Positions 37,601 through 48,937 of a stretch of 64,000 nucleotides of DNA are shown here, one piece after another (the first letter of the stretch is position 1; each line of letters opens with the position of its first letter). Made by a program: the position numbers and the translations under genes. Where the stretch lies: the NCBI GenBank assembly GCA_022885665.1, contig JAGQDJ010000004.1, positions 488,601 to 552,600 of the forward strand. The letters run 5' to 3'. This stretch comes from Triops longicaudatus (Eukaryota; Arthropoda; Branchiopoda; Notostraca; Triopsidae). Below the pieces are notes generated by a model. It was not told the origin of the DNA and did not search any database. It worked only from the letters and a program-made list of their open reading frames with translations.

Positions 37601-40498
37601 CAACAGGTTTAAAACCTGCGGAGGTTGAGCCCCAAATCCCCGAATCCCCAGTTGGTAATTGGAGCTTATCTTGCTTTCTTGTACAAATGAAGACGGATGA
37701 TAATGCATGGTGATACCAATTAGGACCTCCGCCCAAGGGCTTTAAAGATATTCTGACCAAGGAAGGTCCTGAAGGCTTGGCAAAAGCGGTCAGACAGCAT
37801 AAGGGCTTGCTTTTAATGGACACCACGTTCAGGGATGCTCATCAGTCTCTTTTAGCCACCCGAGTTCGTACCCATGACCTTTTAAAGGTAACCATTTCCA
37901 AGAAACTTGGAGGCCTTTCTGACATGTGTTTCGTATTTATTTATTTTTTTATTTTTTTTCATTTTAGATTTCTCCCTACGTTAGCCAGAATTTCAATGGA
38001 CTCTTCAGTCTCGAGAACTGGGGCGGAGCGACGTTTGACGTCGCTATGCGGTTTTTGCACGAATGCCCGTGGGAACGATTGGAAGATATGCGCAAAGTGA
38101 TCCCCAACATTCCCTTCCAAATGCTATTACGAGGCGCCAATGGTGTTGGCTACACATCCTACCCTGACAATGCAGTTTATGAGTAATAAATCGTAATTAT
38201 CATGAAGGTCGACTCGATAACATTTTTTTTTTTTCTGTAGGTTCTGTAAGCTTGCAGTTCAGTGCGGAATGGATGTTTTCCGAGTTTTTGATTCACTGAA
38301 TTACTTGCCAAATTTAATGCTGGGTATGGATGCGGCAGGCAAGGCTGGTGGAGTAGTCCAAGCTGCAATTTCGTACAGTGGTGACATCTCCGATCCAACC
38401 AAGACCAAATACACCTTAGATTACTACTTGAAGCTGGCTGATGAGCTAGTAAAGGGTGGTACCCATATTCTGTGCATCAAGGTACCGTTTTCAAAATCTG
38501 TGCTTTAAAGGAGAGGTTTTGTTCAACTTCATTCATTCGCACTTTTTCTTTCGTATTTCCCTGCTGTGATTGACTGTTCGCTTCGGAATCTTTTTTTACT
38601 GTTAGTTTTGCTGGATTTCATTTTTCTGTTTTTCTGTTTAGGATATGGCTGGTCTGTTGAAACCTCGAGCTGCGCAAATGCTAATTGGCTCTTTAAGAGA
38701 CAAGTACCCGGATCTGCCCATTCATATTCATACTCATGACACTTCCGGCGCTGGTGTGGCCTCTATGTTAGAGTGCGCTAGGGCTGGAGCTGATATTGTA
38801 GATTGCGCTGTAGATTCCATGTCTGGTATGACCAGTCAGCCTTCCATGGGAGCAATTGTAGCTTCCTTAATGGGATCGGAACTTGATACAAGTAAACGTG
38901 AAAAAAAAAATAAAATAAGAAAATAAGATACAATATTTCATTCTTTTTTACTCGTTTCAGACATCCCGTTAGATGTAGTTAGCGCCTATTCCGCTTATTG
39001 GGAGCAAACGCGTACCTTGTATGCACCTTTCGAATGTGCAGTGACCATGAAGAGCGGAAACTCTGATGTCTATTTGAATGAAATTCCAGGTTTGCTCTGC
39101 TATTTTTTGACACACTCCCTGACTTTTAATAACGTGCTTTTCTTTTGTAGGTGGTCAATATACTAATCTGCAGTTCCAAGCGTATTCCCTAGGCTTAGGA
39201 GACCAATTCGAGCAAATTAAAAAAGCTTACAGAGAAGCCAACGCTTTACTTGGCGACGTTGTTAAAGTAAGAACGCTTCTAACCACCGAGAGCACTGTTT
39301 TAATTTAACTTCCGATTCCGATCAGAGTCATGATTTTATTCTGGAATTAACGCTTGGTCCGTTTTCTGACGTTTTATTTGTACTTAGTCTTAGCTTTTCC
39401 ATTTGGTTCTATTTAATTTGTTAAAAAATATATATTTTCATTTTTTGTTCATTTTTTGCTCAATCTTTTGTTCCTAGTCTCGTTTATTTTATTTTGTTTC
39501 ATTAGTTACGTAGCTTAACTTATATTGAAGTCGTGTGTAGCAGTAAACTTGCTGAGATACTTCATGTTTTTCTTTCCAATGGTTTATTAATGAATTGTTG
39601 AGTGCAGGTTACCCCGACGAGTAAAGTTGTGGGCGATTTGGCTCAGTTCATGGTCCAGAACAAACTTAGTGCCAAAGATGTTGAAGCGCGCGCAGAAGAA
39701 CTCTCTTTCCCCAAATCCGTTGTTGAGTTCATGCAAGGCTACTTGGGCGAACCCTATGGAGGTTATCCTGAGCCCTTGAGAACAAAGGTAGGGAAAGAAA
39801 AGAAAAATGTGGCAGTGAAAGTCATTAATTGAATGATACATTTGTAGATCCTCAAAGGCATGCCGCGTATTGACGGACGTCCAGGTGCTTCAATGAAGCC
39901 CTTAGACTTCGCGAAGTTGAAGGCTGATTTGCAAGAGAAACATGGAAAACAAGTCCGCGATACGGACGTTATGTCCGCTGCTATGTACCCTGCCGTCTGC
40001 GACGAGTTTTTGTCTTTCAAGGACAAATATGGTCCCGTAGACAAATTGGACACGCGCATTTTCTTGACGGGTCCCAAGGTCGGCGAGGAGTTCGAGGTAA
40101 CCATCGAAAAGGGCAAAACGTTGCATATCAAGACGTTGGCCATGGCCGAAGATCTTACCAAGAATGGCGAGCGCGAAGTGTTCTTTGAACTAAACGGCCA
40201 ATTACGATCCGTTTTCATCCAAGACAAAGAAGCCGCCAAAGAAATTCACATTCACCCCAAAGCGCTAAAAACGGTGAAAGGTTCGGTTGGTGCACCTATG
40301 CCCGGTACCGTTTTGGAAGTCCGTGTCAAAGTAGGAGACAAAGTCAAGAAGAACGACCCCTTGGTCGTGCTGTCAGCCATGAAAATGGAAATGGTAGTCC
40401 AAGCCCCGGTTTCTGGAACTGTCTCCGCCGTCAATGCAGAGAAGAACATGAAATTGGAAGGTGACGATTTGTTGTTAACGATCGAGGAAGACAAGTAA
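34624..40498 (+). CDS. PC: Pyruvate carboxylase, mitochondrial
   Basis: Biotin enzyme converting pyruvate, bicarbonate and ATP to oxaloacetate in the mitochondrial matrix (anaplerosis). Sixteen exons: 34624-34783, 34867-35051, 35126-35291, 35388-35758, 35871-36034, 36948-37110, 37181-37363, 37420-37654, 37724-37887, 37968-38182, 38241-38481, 38642-38891, 38961-39089, 39151-39266, 39608-39787, 39848-40498. They encode 1190 aa (human 1178). Residues 1-45 are Arg/Ser-rich without acidic residues, a typical matrix presequence. Biotin carboxylase follows (IHPGYGFLSE, GGGGRGM, EVNARLQVEHTVTEE), then carboxyltransferase (LLMDTTFRDAHQS, IHTHDTSGAGVA, SMSGMTSQPSMGA). The C-terminal carrier has AMKME with biotin-accepting Lys 1153. 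The start was chosen as the first in-frame ATG; upstream triplets in frame are not ATG. Intron 5 (913 bp) is the longest. Confidence 0.97.
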
Positions 40499-41540
40499 AC
40501 CAGAAAGAAGCCCAAGTGAAGTCTTTTGGAATGTGGAATCAAAAAATTAAAAACAGTCGAGGTGTGTTGAGTACCTATACCGGCTCTTCCTACCGTCAGA
40601 ATAGTTTCCCTTTAGTGTTACTTTCTCATTTGAATCACAGTTTATGATTATTAATTCATTGACTGGAAAAAAATGTAATCTCTCTAATATCTTTATAGAT
40701 CCACTTTTCCGCACATTTAACGAATGAAATGCATTAGTTTGCTAGTCTTGTTTTTAGGGGGGTTTTGCGTATTGACAAATCGCAACAAACAATAGCAAAA
40801 ATGTTACTGGTGCGAAAGGAAAATGTCTTACGCCTTTAGCATGAGAATTCTACTTTTTTTACTGGTGTGTTTATGTTAGACCCTCTTCAGTGATCAGGCG
40901 GACAAAAATACGGGAATGTTTTCTAAATGCGTGTGCGTTTTGTAGTGAATGAAAAGCTTGGTAGTTTGGTTTATTGTAGGCAAACAATGCCGTCTATATA
41001 TATTAAAAAAAGAATAAATAAATAGCCTGAAATAAGCTGACTTCCTTGTACTGCATATTGGTAACTTAAAAGTCATTAGGTTATGCATCCGAATCGTAAG
41101 TCGTACGGGACAGTTTTTTGTCGCCTAAAGACGCTGTGAAACAAGTCATGACGTACGAAAACCTTCCAAATATCGCCGAGTGGCACGCGAGTCGTTCTTT
41201 GTTTACTTTTCGCATGACGAACACCTGCAAAGTGCGTAAAGATCGTGATGGTTCTGTTAGAGTAGAATAATGCTCAAAATAGGTAAGCAAGCACCAGTTC
41301 TATTTAATTAGAAACTAGTTATTGTTAGTAATTAAGTTTAATTCGGTAGATCTAAGAGGAGATGATTCAATTTTCCACCTAAATTTCCCGACTATTCCCG
41401 AGACGAGTTCGTGAGCGTAATGTACTCGTGAAACAAATATCAGGTAAAGGTGTATCTAGTATGGTCTAATACACCGTATAATCTGCAGCAGCTAATCGTA
41501 AACAATCATTCGTTTTTTAAGTGCACTCATTTAGGAAGTC
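40499..41540. other. Intergenic region between PC and the F-box gene
   Basis: 1.04 kb between two genes on the same strand, with no coding exon seen. It should contain the PC 3' UTR and the promoter of the F-box/WD40 gene. Confidence 0.55.
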
Positions 41541-43524
41541 ATGCCTGTATGCAACAGCGAGAATCTGTCTCAATCTACGAATGACATTTGGAATCCGTGT
41601 GATAATAGTTCCGCTGTAATAGCTCGTGCGCTGTGCAACCAACGTGCAGCTTTAAGTTTCACTAGCTCTAAAGTTGAACAATCAGGAAATTCTTCATTTC
41701 ATGGATGCATCCGCCGTTATTATAGCTTGCCTCATCATTACAAGCAACATGCCAAGAGCTCTGCATTCACGAACCCTTTTCTGGGTAATTTTGCGCAAAA
41801 CTTAAGAAATGTTAAAATGTGGTTTCAAGCATGCAACGACGAGGAGAAAAACGCCATATTAAAAACATTGCTGGTATTTAACTGCACGTAACTATGTAAC
41901 AAACGAACTAATTGACTTTTTTATTTTTGTAGGCCGAATGTGGCCCTGCTCAGAATCATATTCTCTCTGTAAATGTGCAAGATTGCCTTCACTATGCCTG
42001 CCCTCAGAATTGTCAAGATCCGCTGACCGAACTGCCTAATAATATTGCTTACAAAATTTTGGCGTACTTGGATCCAGTGTCCTTAGCGAGATGCAGTCAA
42101 GTCTCGAAGTGCATCTCAAAAGTTCTCGGGGAATTCCCAGAATTGAAGCATTTCTTTCTAGGTTATGGTCTTATTTATCTACGAGTAATGTTTTGTGGCA
42201 TAATTTATCCATTCGACACCCTTGGCAGCTTTCACCTTCGGGCCACCAAAAGCAGCTAGCGAGCTTTCTGGAAAAAGGTACAATTCCGTGGAAAAAGGTA
42301 CGTTGGTATGTAGAACGAATTTAGTAGGCTGATTTAATGCATATGCTCATTGTTTCTCGTAAGGTTTTTGCGGAACGCTATCGTTTACGCAGAAATTGGT
42401 TAAAGGGACATTGCCATGTTCGCACGTTTGAAGGTCATACGGAAGGAATCTCGGCAGTTCAGTTTGATGATCGGGTCGTCGTGAGCAGCTCAGAGAAAAC
42501 GATTAAAGTATGCAAAAGACTTCTTAATAAGCTAGCAACAGTTTTGGATTTTTTTTTTAGGTTTGGAATATTCGTACAAACAGTCCTTGGTCCGTAATGA
42601 CATTAGTAGGCCATTCGGGTACAGTTCGATGTCTTCATTTATTAGATAATAAGCTTGTCAGTGGATCCAGCGATTGTACTGTTAAAGTTTGGGATCTGTC
42701 CGTTCAAGACCAGTGGTCCAGCATTGCTTGCAAAGTCACCATGGTCGGTCACAGTGATACAATAAGATGTGTCCAGGTATTTTCACAAAGTTCAGTGGCT
42801 CTACGAAGTTAATAAAATGAACGTTGACGAATGTATTGTTCTAGATGGATACGGAAAAGGTTGTCAGTGGGTCTTATGACAAGCTCATCAAAATATGGTG
42901 TATCAAAAGCGGCGAGTGCTTACGTACGTTATTGGGACATTCTGATCATGTACTTTGCCTGCAGTTCAGGGGTAGTCGGCTAGTTTCTGGTGGTGCAGAT
43001 AAAGTAATTAAGGTAAACATTCCTTTGCGTACCGAAACTATGAGTTTTAACATATTTCGAGTAGATATGGAGTTTGACTGATGGGCAGTGCGTAGTCACG
43101 TTACGAGGCCATAAAGAACCTGTAACGTGTTTGTCTTTCACCGAGGAAAAGTTGGTTTCTGGGTCCATTGATTGTACTATTAAAGTGTGGGCAACAAACA
43201 CTGGCGAGTGCTTACGTACGCTTGACTGGATGACGTCAGAAGGGCACACTGGTAGAATTTATGAAGTTAATGATTGAATATTTTCTTACGTTACTCATAT
43301 TTGTGAAAATAGGCGTGATTCGCTGTTTGCAAGCGGATTCCTGGCGAATCGTTAGTGCAGCTGATGATCGGACTATCAAGGTGTGGTGTCTTGAAACGGG
43401 TAAACGATTGGTGACATTGAGGAACCATACAGACGGTATTACGGCATTGAGTTTCAACGATTATGCCATAGCTTCTAGTTCCTTCGATTGCACGGTAAAG
43501 CTGTGGGACTTTGGTGTTTGCTAG
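41541..43524 (+). CDS. F-box/WD40 protein, SCF ubiquitin-ligase substrate receptor
   Basis: Predicted substrate receptor of an SKP1-CUL1-F-box ubiquitin ligase. Eight exons: 41541-41873, 41933-42108, 42162-42297, 42364-42507, 42561-42776, 42845-43012, 43065-43251, 43313-43524. They encode 523 aa. Residues about 95-115 (MWFQACNDEEKNAILKTLL) resemble the dimerisation helix before the F-box in beta-TrCP/Cdc4 proteins. The F-box follows (LTELPNNIAYKILAYLDPVSLARCSQVSK, then VLWHNL). Seven WD40 repeats close the propeller, most with GH...V(S/A)S...D..(I/V)KVW spacing. Repeat 6 is lengthened by about five residues (RTLDWMTSEGHTG). The F-box is split by a 53-bp intron, so it is easily missed. The repeats are of Fbxw7/beta-TrCP type, but I cannot assign a named orthologue. 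It converges on MAD2L1BP, with 210 bp between stop codons. Confidence 0.9.
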
Positions 43525-43734
43525 CTATCTCTTTAGCTAAAATGCTCCTTTTTTACTTATGGATTTCTGACATTTTTTGCACCCCAGTGTGTTCACATTC
43601 CGTTTAAGGCAGCTTGACCTAAATTTATATTTTTTGATTTTGTTTTCCCCCGTTATTTTATATTGTAGACGAAGGCACATAATTGCAGCTTGTGTTTCTA
43701 TTATATTAATACAAAAACCGAAACTAAAAAAAGA

Positions 43735-44903
43735 CTATGACATTGTATGTTTAAAACCCTTTAAGGTAGGCAGCACTTGGTACCAGATTTCTTGGCAGGC
43801 TACAGTTGGCGTGTCTTCTTCGATAATTTCCTGACTGTTATCCAGTAAAGCAATTCCTGATATGTCCAATTCGGAGCAAAGGCGGACTTTGGTTTTAGAC
43901 CCAAACAGACACTGTTTTACTTTCAAATTCCGGAACCTGCAATCCATTGTTTCCATGATCTCGTCTTGCATCTCTTCATCGATTGTGTCTGGCGAAATTG
44001 GAAGGCCGTCGTTGGTAATTCGAGGTTTTATAGCAAAGCGCATGATTATCTGTCTTCCTCGTTGGGGAATTGTGTAATCTAACCGCATGGTGAGTCTGGA
44101 TTCGTCAACCAGAGTATGCGGGGACGAGTGATTAAGTAAAACGTGAACATTTGTGAGTCCTACAGTTGTCCTTAAACTTTTTTCTATCTCTTCGCTTGCA
44201 AGTAACGCTCTATAGTAAGAAAAAAAAATCTTTATTTGAATCCTCATTGCTTGAAGCATGTACCTGAAAACAGAAGGTAGGTTTCTCCGTAGTGGTGCTT
44301 CCACGGAAGAAGAGCAGGCAGGAAACTGAAGGACGAAAGTATCCTTAGGGCTTAAAATTGTGGCTCCAAGGAGTATTGCTACCTCTTTGCTGGCATATGG
44401 TGCATGATAATGAAACTGATCCTCCAGCACCTAATGTGTTACATTACTGTGTGTAATATCACGTATAATTAAGCACGATTAATTAGTTTTTTTAAAAAGA
44501 TTGTTGAGTTTACTTTTGTTACAGACGTCCATTTTTCATAAAACTGCCGCCAATAACGCTGAAACCGCTGTTGGATTTTATTTTTCTTCATGAAGATGGC
44601 TTTTTGCTTCCACTGAGACTGAGATGATTCAGTTTGTCCGAACGATAAAGTGCGCTAAAATATATTTGCCTTACTTAAGCATAATTAAAGTTGTTCAGTT
44701 ATACTTACACTTGACTCATCTTCGTTCTCGTACTTTTCAAAAATATTGGCCTGCCTTTGCAGATTGTCCAAAGGTAACGGGATCTGGGCTTTTTGGTATA
44801 AAATATACTTCACAATTTCAACAGTTAAATGGAAACATAAGGTTGGAGTTGGATTATCTTCTAGCATAACATCGATATAAGATGGTTCAGAAAATTTTTT
44901 CAT
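43735..44903 (-). CDS. MAD2L1BP: MAD2L1-binding protein (p31comet)
   Basis: Adaptor that binds closed MAD2 and, with the AAA+ ATPase TRIP13, silences the spindle checkpoint. Four exons: 44903-44709, 44618-44514, 44430-44264, 44209-43735. They give 313 aa (human 274). Diagnostic matches to the human protein: TVEIVKYILYQKAQIPLPLDNL near the N-terminus, AILLGATILSPKDTF in the centre, LDYTIPQRGRQ, and the C-terminal safety-belt-like strand QEIWYQVLPTLKGFK. Intron 3 is 54 bp and contains no in-frame stop, so it reads through. It is identified by GTACAT...TATAG and by alignment (VFR joined to ALLASEE, matching FRAIFMADA). The start at 44903 is the first ATG in the exon; an upstream exon is possible. 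Confidence in identity is high, in the exact start moderate. Confidence 0.9.
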
Positions 44904-45570
44904 TTTTTTTTTAAATTTACGAAATATTGCACAGAAAGAGCAAGCTTCCTCCCGCCCCTTTATTTTGAAGTCGTCACACAAGCGCGCTATGAAACGCGAG
45001 TCACCAAACGCGAAGTCTTGCCAAAATATTTAGTCGAACTTATCCGTATAATCTTTTCAAGCACAGAATTTCGCTAGAATATAATGCAATGAACGTCTCT
45101 TCTAGATCCAATATAAATTAAAATAATCTCGCCTTTAAAAAGCTCGTAAAAATAAAAATGCTTTCCTAAAGATGATATTAAATAAAGGCGATTTTTTCGT
45201 AATTGTTGAATACTGGTTTTAGATCGAAGCGGAATTTACAATTGCTTTGAACTTGTTTTTATGAATGTACGTATGTTTTAAGTTTTAGTCAATTTTATCT
45301 TTAATTGACCGACATTTTAAATTCAAATGTCAACTCCCGGTGTTGCAGCCATTTGGTAGTTCAAACTTCAGTAACATCGGTAGGCTGTCAGCTGAAGATT
45401 GTTGATATTCGGATTGTTGATAAAAAGAATATCCAATCAGTAACTTAACTCTGTAGTTTATAAGGCTGCTGTGGATTGAAGTTTAGATGAAGCAGTGAAC
45501 TGTTGCAGTTAGAGCACCTAGCTTTAATTAGCCTTGGAGTTTTGTCGGTGAAGGTTAAATTCGATAAACC
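44904..45570. promoter_or_regulatory. Intergenic region between divergent MAD2L1BP and EXOC5
   Basis: 667 bp between two start codons facing away from each other. It should serve as promoter and 5' UTR for both genes. It is AT-rich and no specific core element stands out. Confidence 0.45.
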
Positions 45571-48500
45571 ATGGCTGCTGGATATTTGGCTGAAATGGAA
45601 CAAGTATGACTTTACTTTTTTTTTCTTATCACACTTACGAATGCCGAAATAATTCTAAAAATACTGTAATTCTCAAAATTTTCTCAGGAACCCTTTGATC
45701 CCGAGGAATTCGTTGAACGATTAGCATGGAAAGCAATGGGAGGTGTCCGAGAAGGAGGCGGTGAAAATTCCTTTAATCCTCAGATAATGCATAGTGCATT
45801 CGTTGGTGCTATAAAGTATAATTAATTTCACCATAGGTTATTTTTTTAAAGATTTTTGTAAACCTCTCTAGGGATTTGGAAGCCCTTTACGAAAGATGCG
45901 AAAAGAAATGTGAAAGGCTTGAATCTGTGGTAAAAGAGGAAGAGAAGAAGCACTGGCAGATTGTTGGATATTTACAAGAAAAGAATAAGGTACTTGTTTA
46001 TTTTAAGTCGAATAAAAAAATTGCTCGTCATCGTAATTTTAACGTATTTTTTATTTCTGCTATCCTACATAGACCGCGTCACAACATTTTAAAGAGCTAG
46101 ACGAGAGGATAAACCTCGTAGCCACAAAAGTGGTTCACTTGGGTGATCAGCTGGAAAGCGTAAATACGCCCCGATCACGAAGTTCTGAAGCTCAAAAGCT
46201 TATGACGCATTTTGCTGGATTCCTTGAACCCGGGCCAGTATTATCAGACATATTTTCGGACAAGTCCCGGGTAGAATGCCCTGGTTCCATGAGAGCGTTA
46301 TCAAAGCTAAAATTATATCTCATGTGCAGTTATTTGACGCAGCCGATGTTATGCACAAGCTTTACATGATTGCCCAGGAACTGCCCGCTGAGAAGTTTAG
46401 TCTTGCCCAAAAACAGATTGCCAAGAAATATGACGAAATTGAACGGAGTCTCATAGAAGAGTTTGTCAAAGCCCATAAAGCGGGTGACAAATTACGGATG
46501 AAGGATATCGCTAATGTGATGCTCCAGTATAAAAGCTATTCACAGTGCGTAGACGCGTTTATTGAACAGAGTCAGGCGGTAGGACGACATCGATTCTTTA
46601 CATGTAAATTTCCTAAATTTCCTATCATGTAGGTACCGGTAAGCAACAATTTGTTCAATGATGTGGTGCCCATGGTTGAACAAAATGCGCAACTAATCAA
46701 AGAAGTCTTTCCTAACCCGGAGCAAGTCATGGCCAAGTTCGTTTTGAATATATTCCATGGAAAATTCCAAGTAAATTATTAAATTTTTTAATATACGTAT
46801 TTTTCATTTTTTAATTTACAGGATTACATTTCACGTGTTCTTTCTGATCAGACTGACACCGAACGATATTTAAGAAACCTGTTCGATCTTTATTCAAAGT
46901 AATATACCTTTTAGCCTTTTTTTATTTTCTTATACATAATTTCATTATGATATGACGTTGTTGTAAGGATCACAAAAGTCTCGATGGACTTAAATCGCTT
47001 TAACATGGGAAATGATAGCACGTACCTAAGTAAATTAGTAACGAACATTTTCCACCGTTATCTTGATTCCTACATAAGGTATCATTCGTAATGCAGTAAT
47101 TAGAACATACAACTTATTGAGACTACTTTTAAAGCGTGGAGACGCGTTATCTGAAAAAGAAGTACGCCTCTATCCTTCAGCGGTATTATGATTCCAAAAA
47201 TCACCAAAAGAAAGTGATAACGTCGGGAGGGTAAATAATTCTCATGATTAAATATTTCATATTGAATTGATTTGTCACAGTATCCAAGAGCTGAAAAGGG
47301 ATTTTACGGCAGTCATAAGTGCCAAAGCTAATATCCAGCTCGGTAATGCTGAAAACTATGGCGGAGAAACGTTTCTTTCCGAAGAAGTGGCCATTAGTAT
47401 ATTACAAGAATCTAAGCTAGCGTTTAAGCGTTGTCAAGTGGTAATAAAACTAAGTACAAGTTTTTGATATAGTATGTCTGAACAAATGCTTCCCTAGCTT
47501 TCAAAAGCAGCGGATGGTCCCGGAAATGCCTTGCTTATCTTTGCGGTCATGACTCAACATCTTATCGAAGAACATGTTGACTACGCAGTAGAAACGGGTT
47601 TGCAAACCATTCCGCTTCCCGAAGGCAAATCATCACCTGATATTTATTTCTTCGATATTGTTCGGCAAGCGAACACGATCATGCATCTCATGGAAAAACA
47701 GTTTAACAACAGCTTACTGCCTTTAGTCACGTAATTTAAGATAAATTTTGCGTTTAATTGCTTCTGCCTTCATTCGTATTCTCACTTCTTACAGATCGAC
47801 GCCAAAACTGTGCGAGTGCTTGCAAAAGAAACGAGTTCTGCTTGAACAGTTGGAGTTAAAGTTAGATAATGGTCTAGACAAGTAAGCCCTGTCTTTTGTA
47901 CAGGACGTTTTGTATTGATGAACAATTTTATAAGGTCGCTGGCGGCAATTGTTGGCTGGATAAAAGTTATTTTGCAAACGGAGCAGAAAAAGACAGATTA
48001 CAAACCTGAAAACGAAGAAGGAGCTATCGTCACCTCTTCTGTGTGTATAACTCGTGTCAATTCCTTGACCAAGAAGTTGTATAACATAAACGTTCTTCTA
48101 GGCTTGTAGCAAAGTCGTCAAATTCCTGTATGGCCAAGTTGAACGTATACGGGATTCGTTGGACGGGAAAAATTCAGAAGCAGTATTAACCGAACTTGGA
48201 ATTCGTTTTCATCGCGTTTTGTATGAACATCTACAACAATTTCAGTTTTCGTCAGTCGGTAAGTATTGTTTTTATTCTTTGCCAAAAAAGAAAAAAGTTT
48301 GCTTTAGCTTGAAAGTCTAATATTTGTGAATTTACTTGCATGTGATGAAAGGGGCGATGTGTGCTATATGCGACTTGAACGAGTATCGCAGATGCGTCCA
48401 AGAATTTAAAATTCCAAGCGTTTCGTCTTTATTCGATACACTGCACGCATTGTGTAACCTCCTTGTCGTCCTACCCGAGAATCTGAAGCAAGTTTGCACA

Positions 48501-48681
48501 GGGGATCAGCTGGTAAATAGCAATTACTTGTTTCTTTTCATCCTAAATCTCATGCGGATTTAAATAATGCTGAATTATTCAATAGGCTGGATTAGATCGA
48601 TCGATCTTGGCCAATTTTATTCAGCTGCGAGCAGACTACAAGACAGCCAAGCTTGGAAATTATCTCAAGCTCCTTTCTTGA
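45571..48681 (+). CDS. EXOC5: Exocyst complex component 5 (Sec10)
   Basis: Subunit of the octameric exocyst that tethers secretory vesicles to the plasma membrane. Sixteen exons: 45571-45603, 45688-45815, 45872-45989, 46073-46270, 46330-46578, 46633-46770, 46822-46898, 46968-47078, 47135-47230, 47281-47440, 47498-47730, 47795-47881, 47935-48040, 48102-48258, 48352-48512, 48586-48681. They encode 715 aa (human 708). The match runs end to end: EPFDPEEFVERLAWK at the N-terminus, then a coiled coil (LEALYERCEKKCERLESVVKE), HLGDQLESVNTPR, LQRYYDSKNHQKK, ETGLQTIPLPEGK, EQKKTDYKPENEE, YEHLQQFQFS and LFDTLHALCNLLVVLPENLKQV. The first exon has only 11 codons. Two donors are GTGTGT or similar, supported by phase and alignment. 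It is convergent with PRMT1. Confidence 0.96.
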
Positions 48682-48785
48682 GGGTATCCAATGGATTCTT
48701 GTTCCCAGGGTGACACGACAATCGGGAAAACTGATATACTTAAAAAAAAAGAACTGAATGCCCTTATTCTAAAAAGAATTGTTTT

Positions 48786-48875
48786 CTTTATTGTACGAAA
48801 AGAAAGCAGAAATTCCGGATATTTGTGAATGAAACAAAAGAGGGAGCATGTAATTTACTGTTCGATGTAAATAAA
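48786..48875. terminator. Overlapping poly(A) signals of EXOC5 (+) and PRMT1 (-)
   Basis: AATAAA on the plus strand at 48870-48875 lies 190 bp after the EXOC5 stop. AATAAA on the minus strand (plus-strand 48787-48792) lies about 146 bp after the PRMT1 stop. Each signal is beyond the other, so if both are used the two 3' UTRs overlap by roughly 80 bp or more. Confidence 0.5.
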
Positions 48876-48937
48876 AGGGAACAAATAATTGGAGGAGGCT
48901 CCTTTACGGTGGTATTCACACAAAGTACAGGACATGA

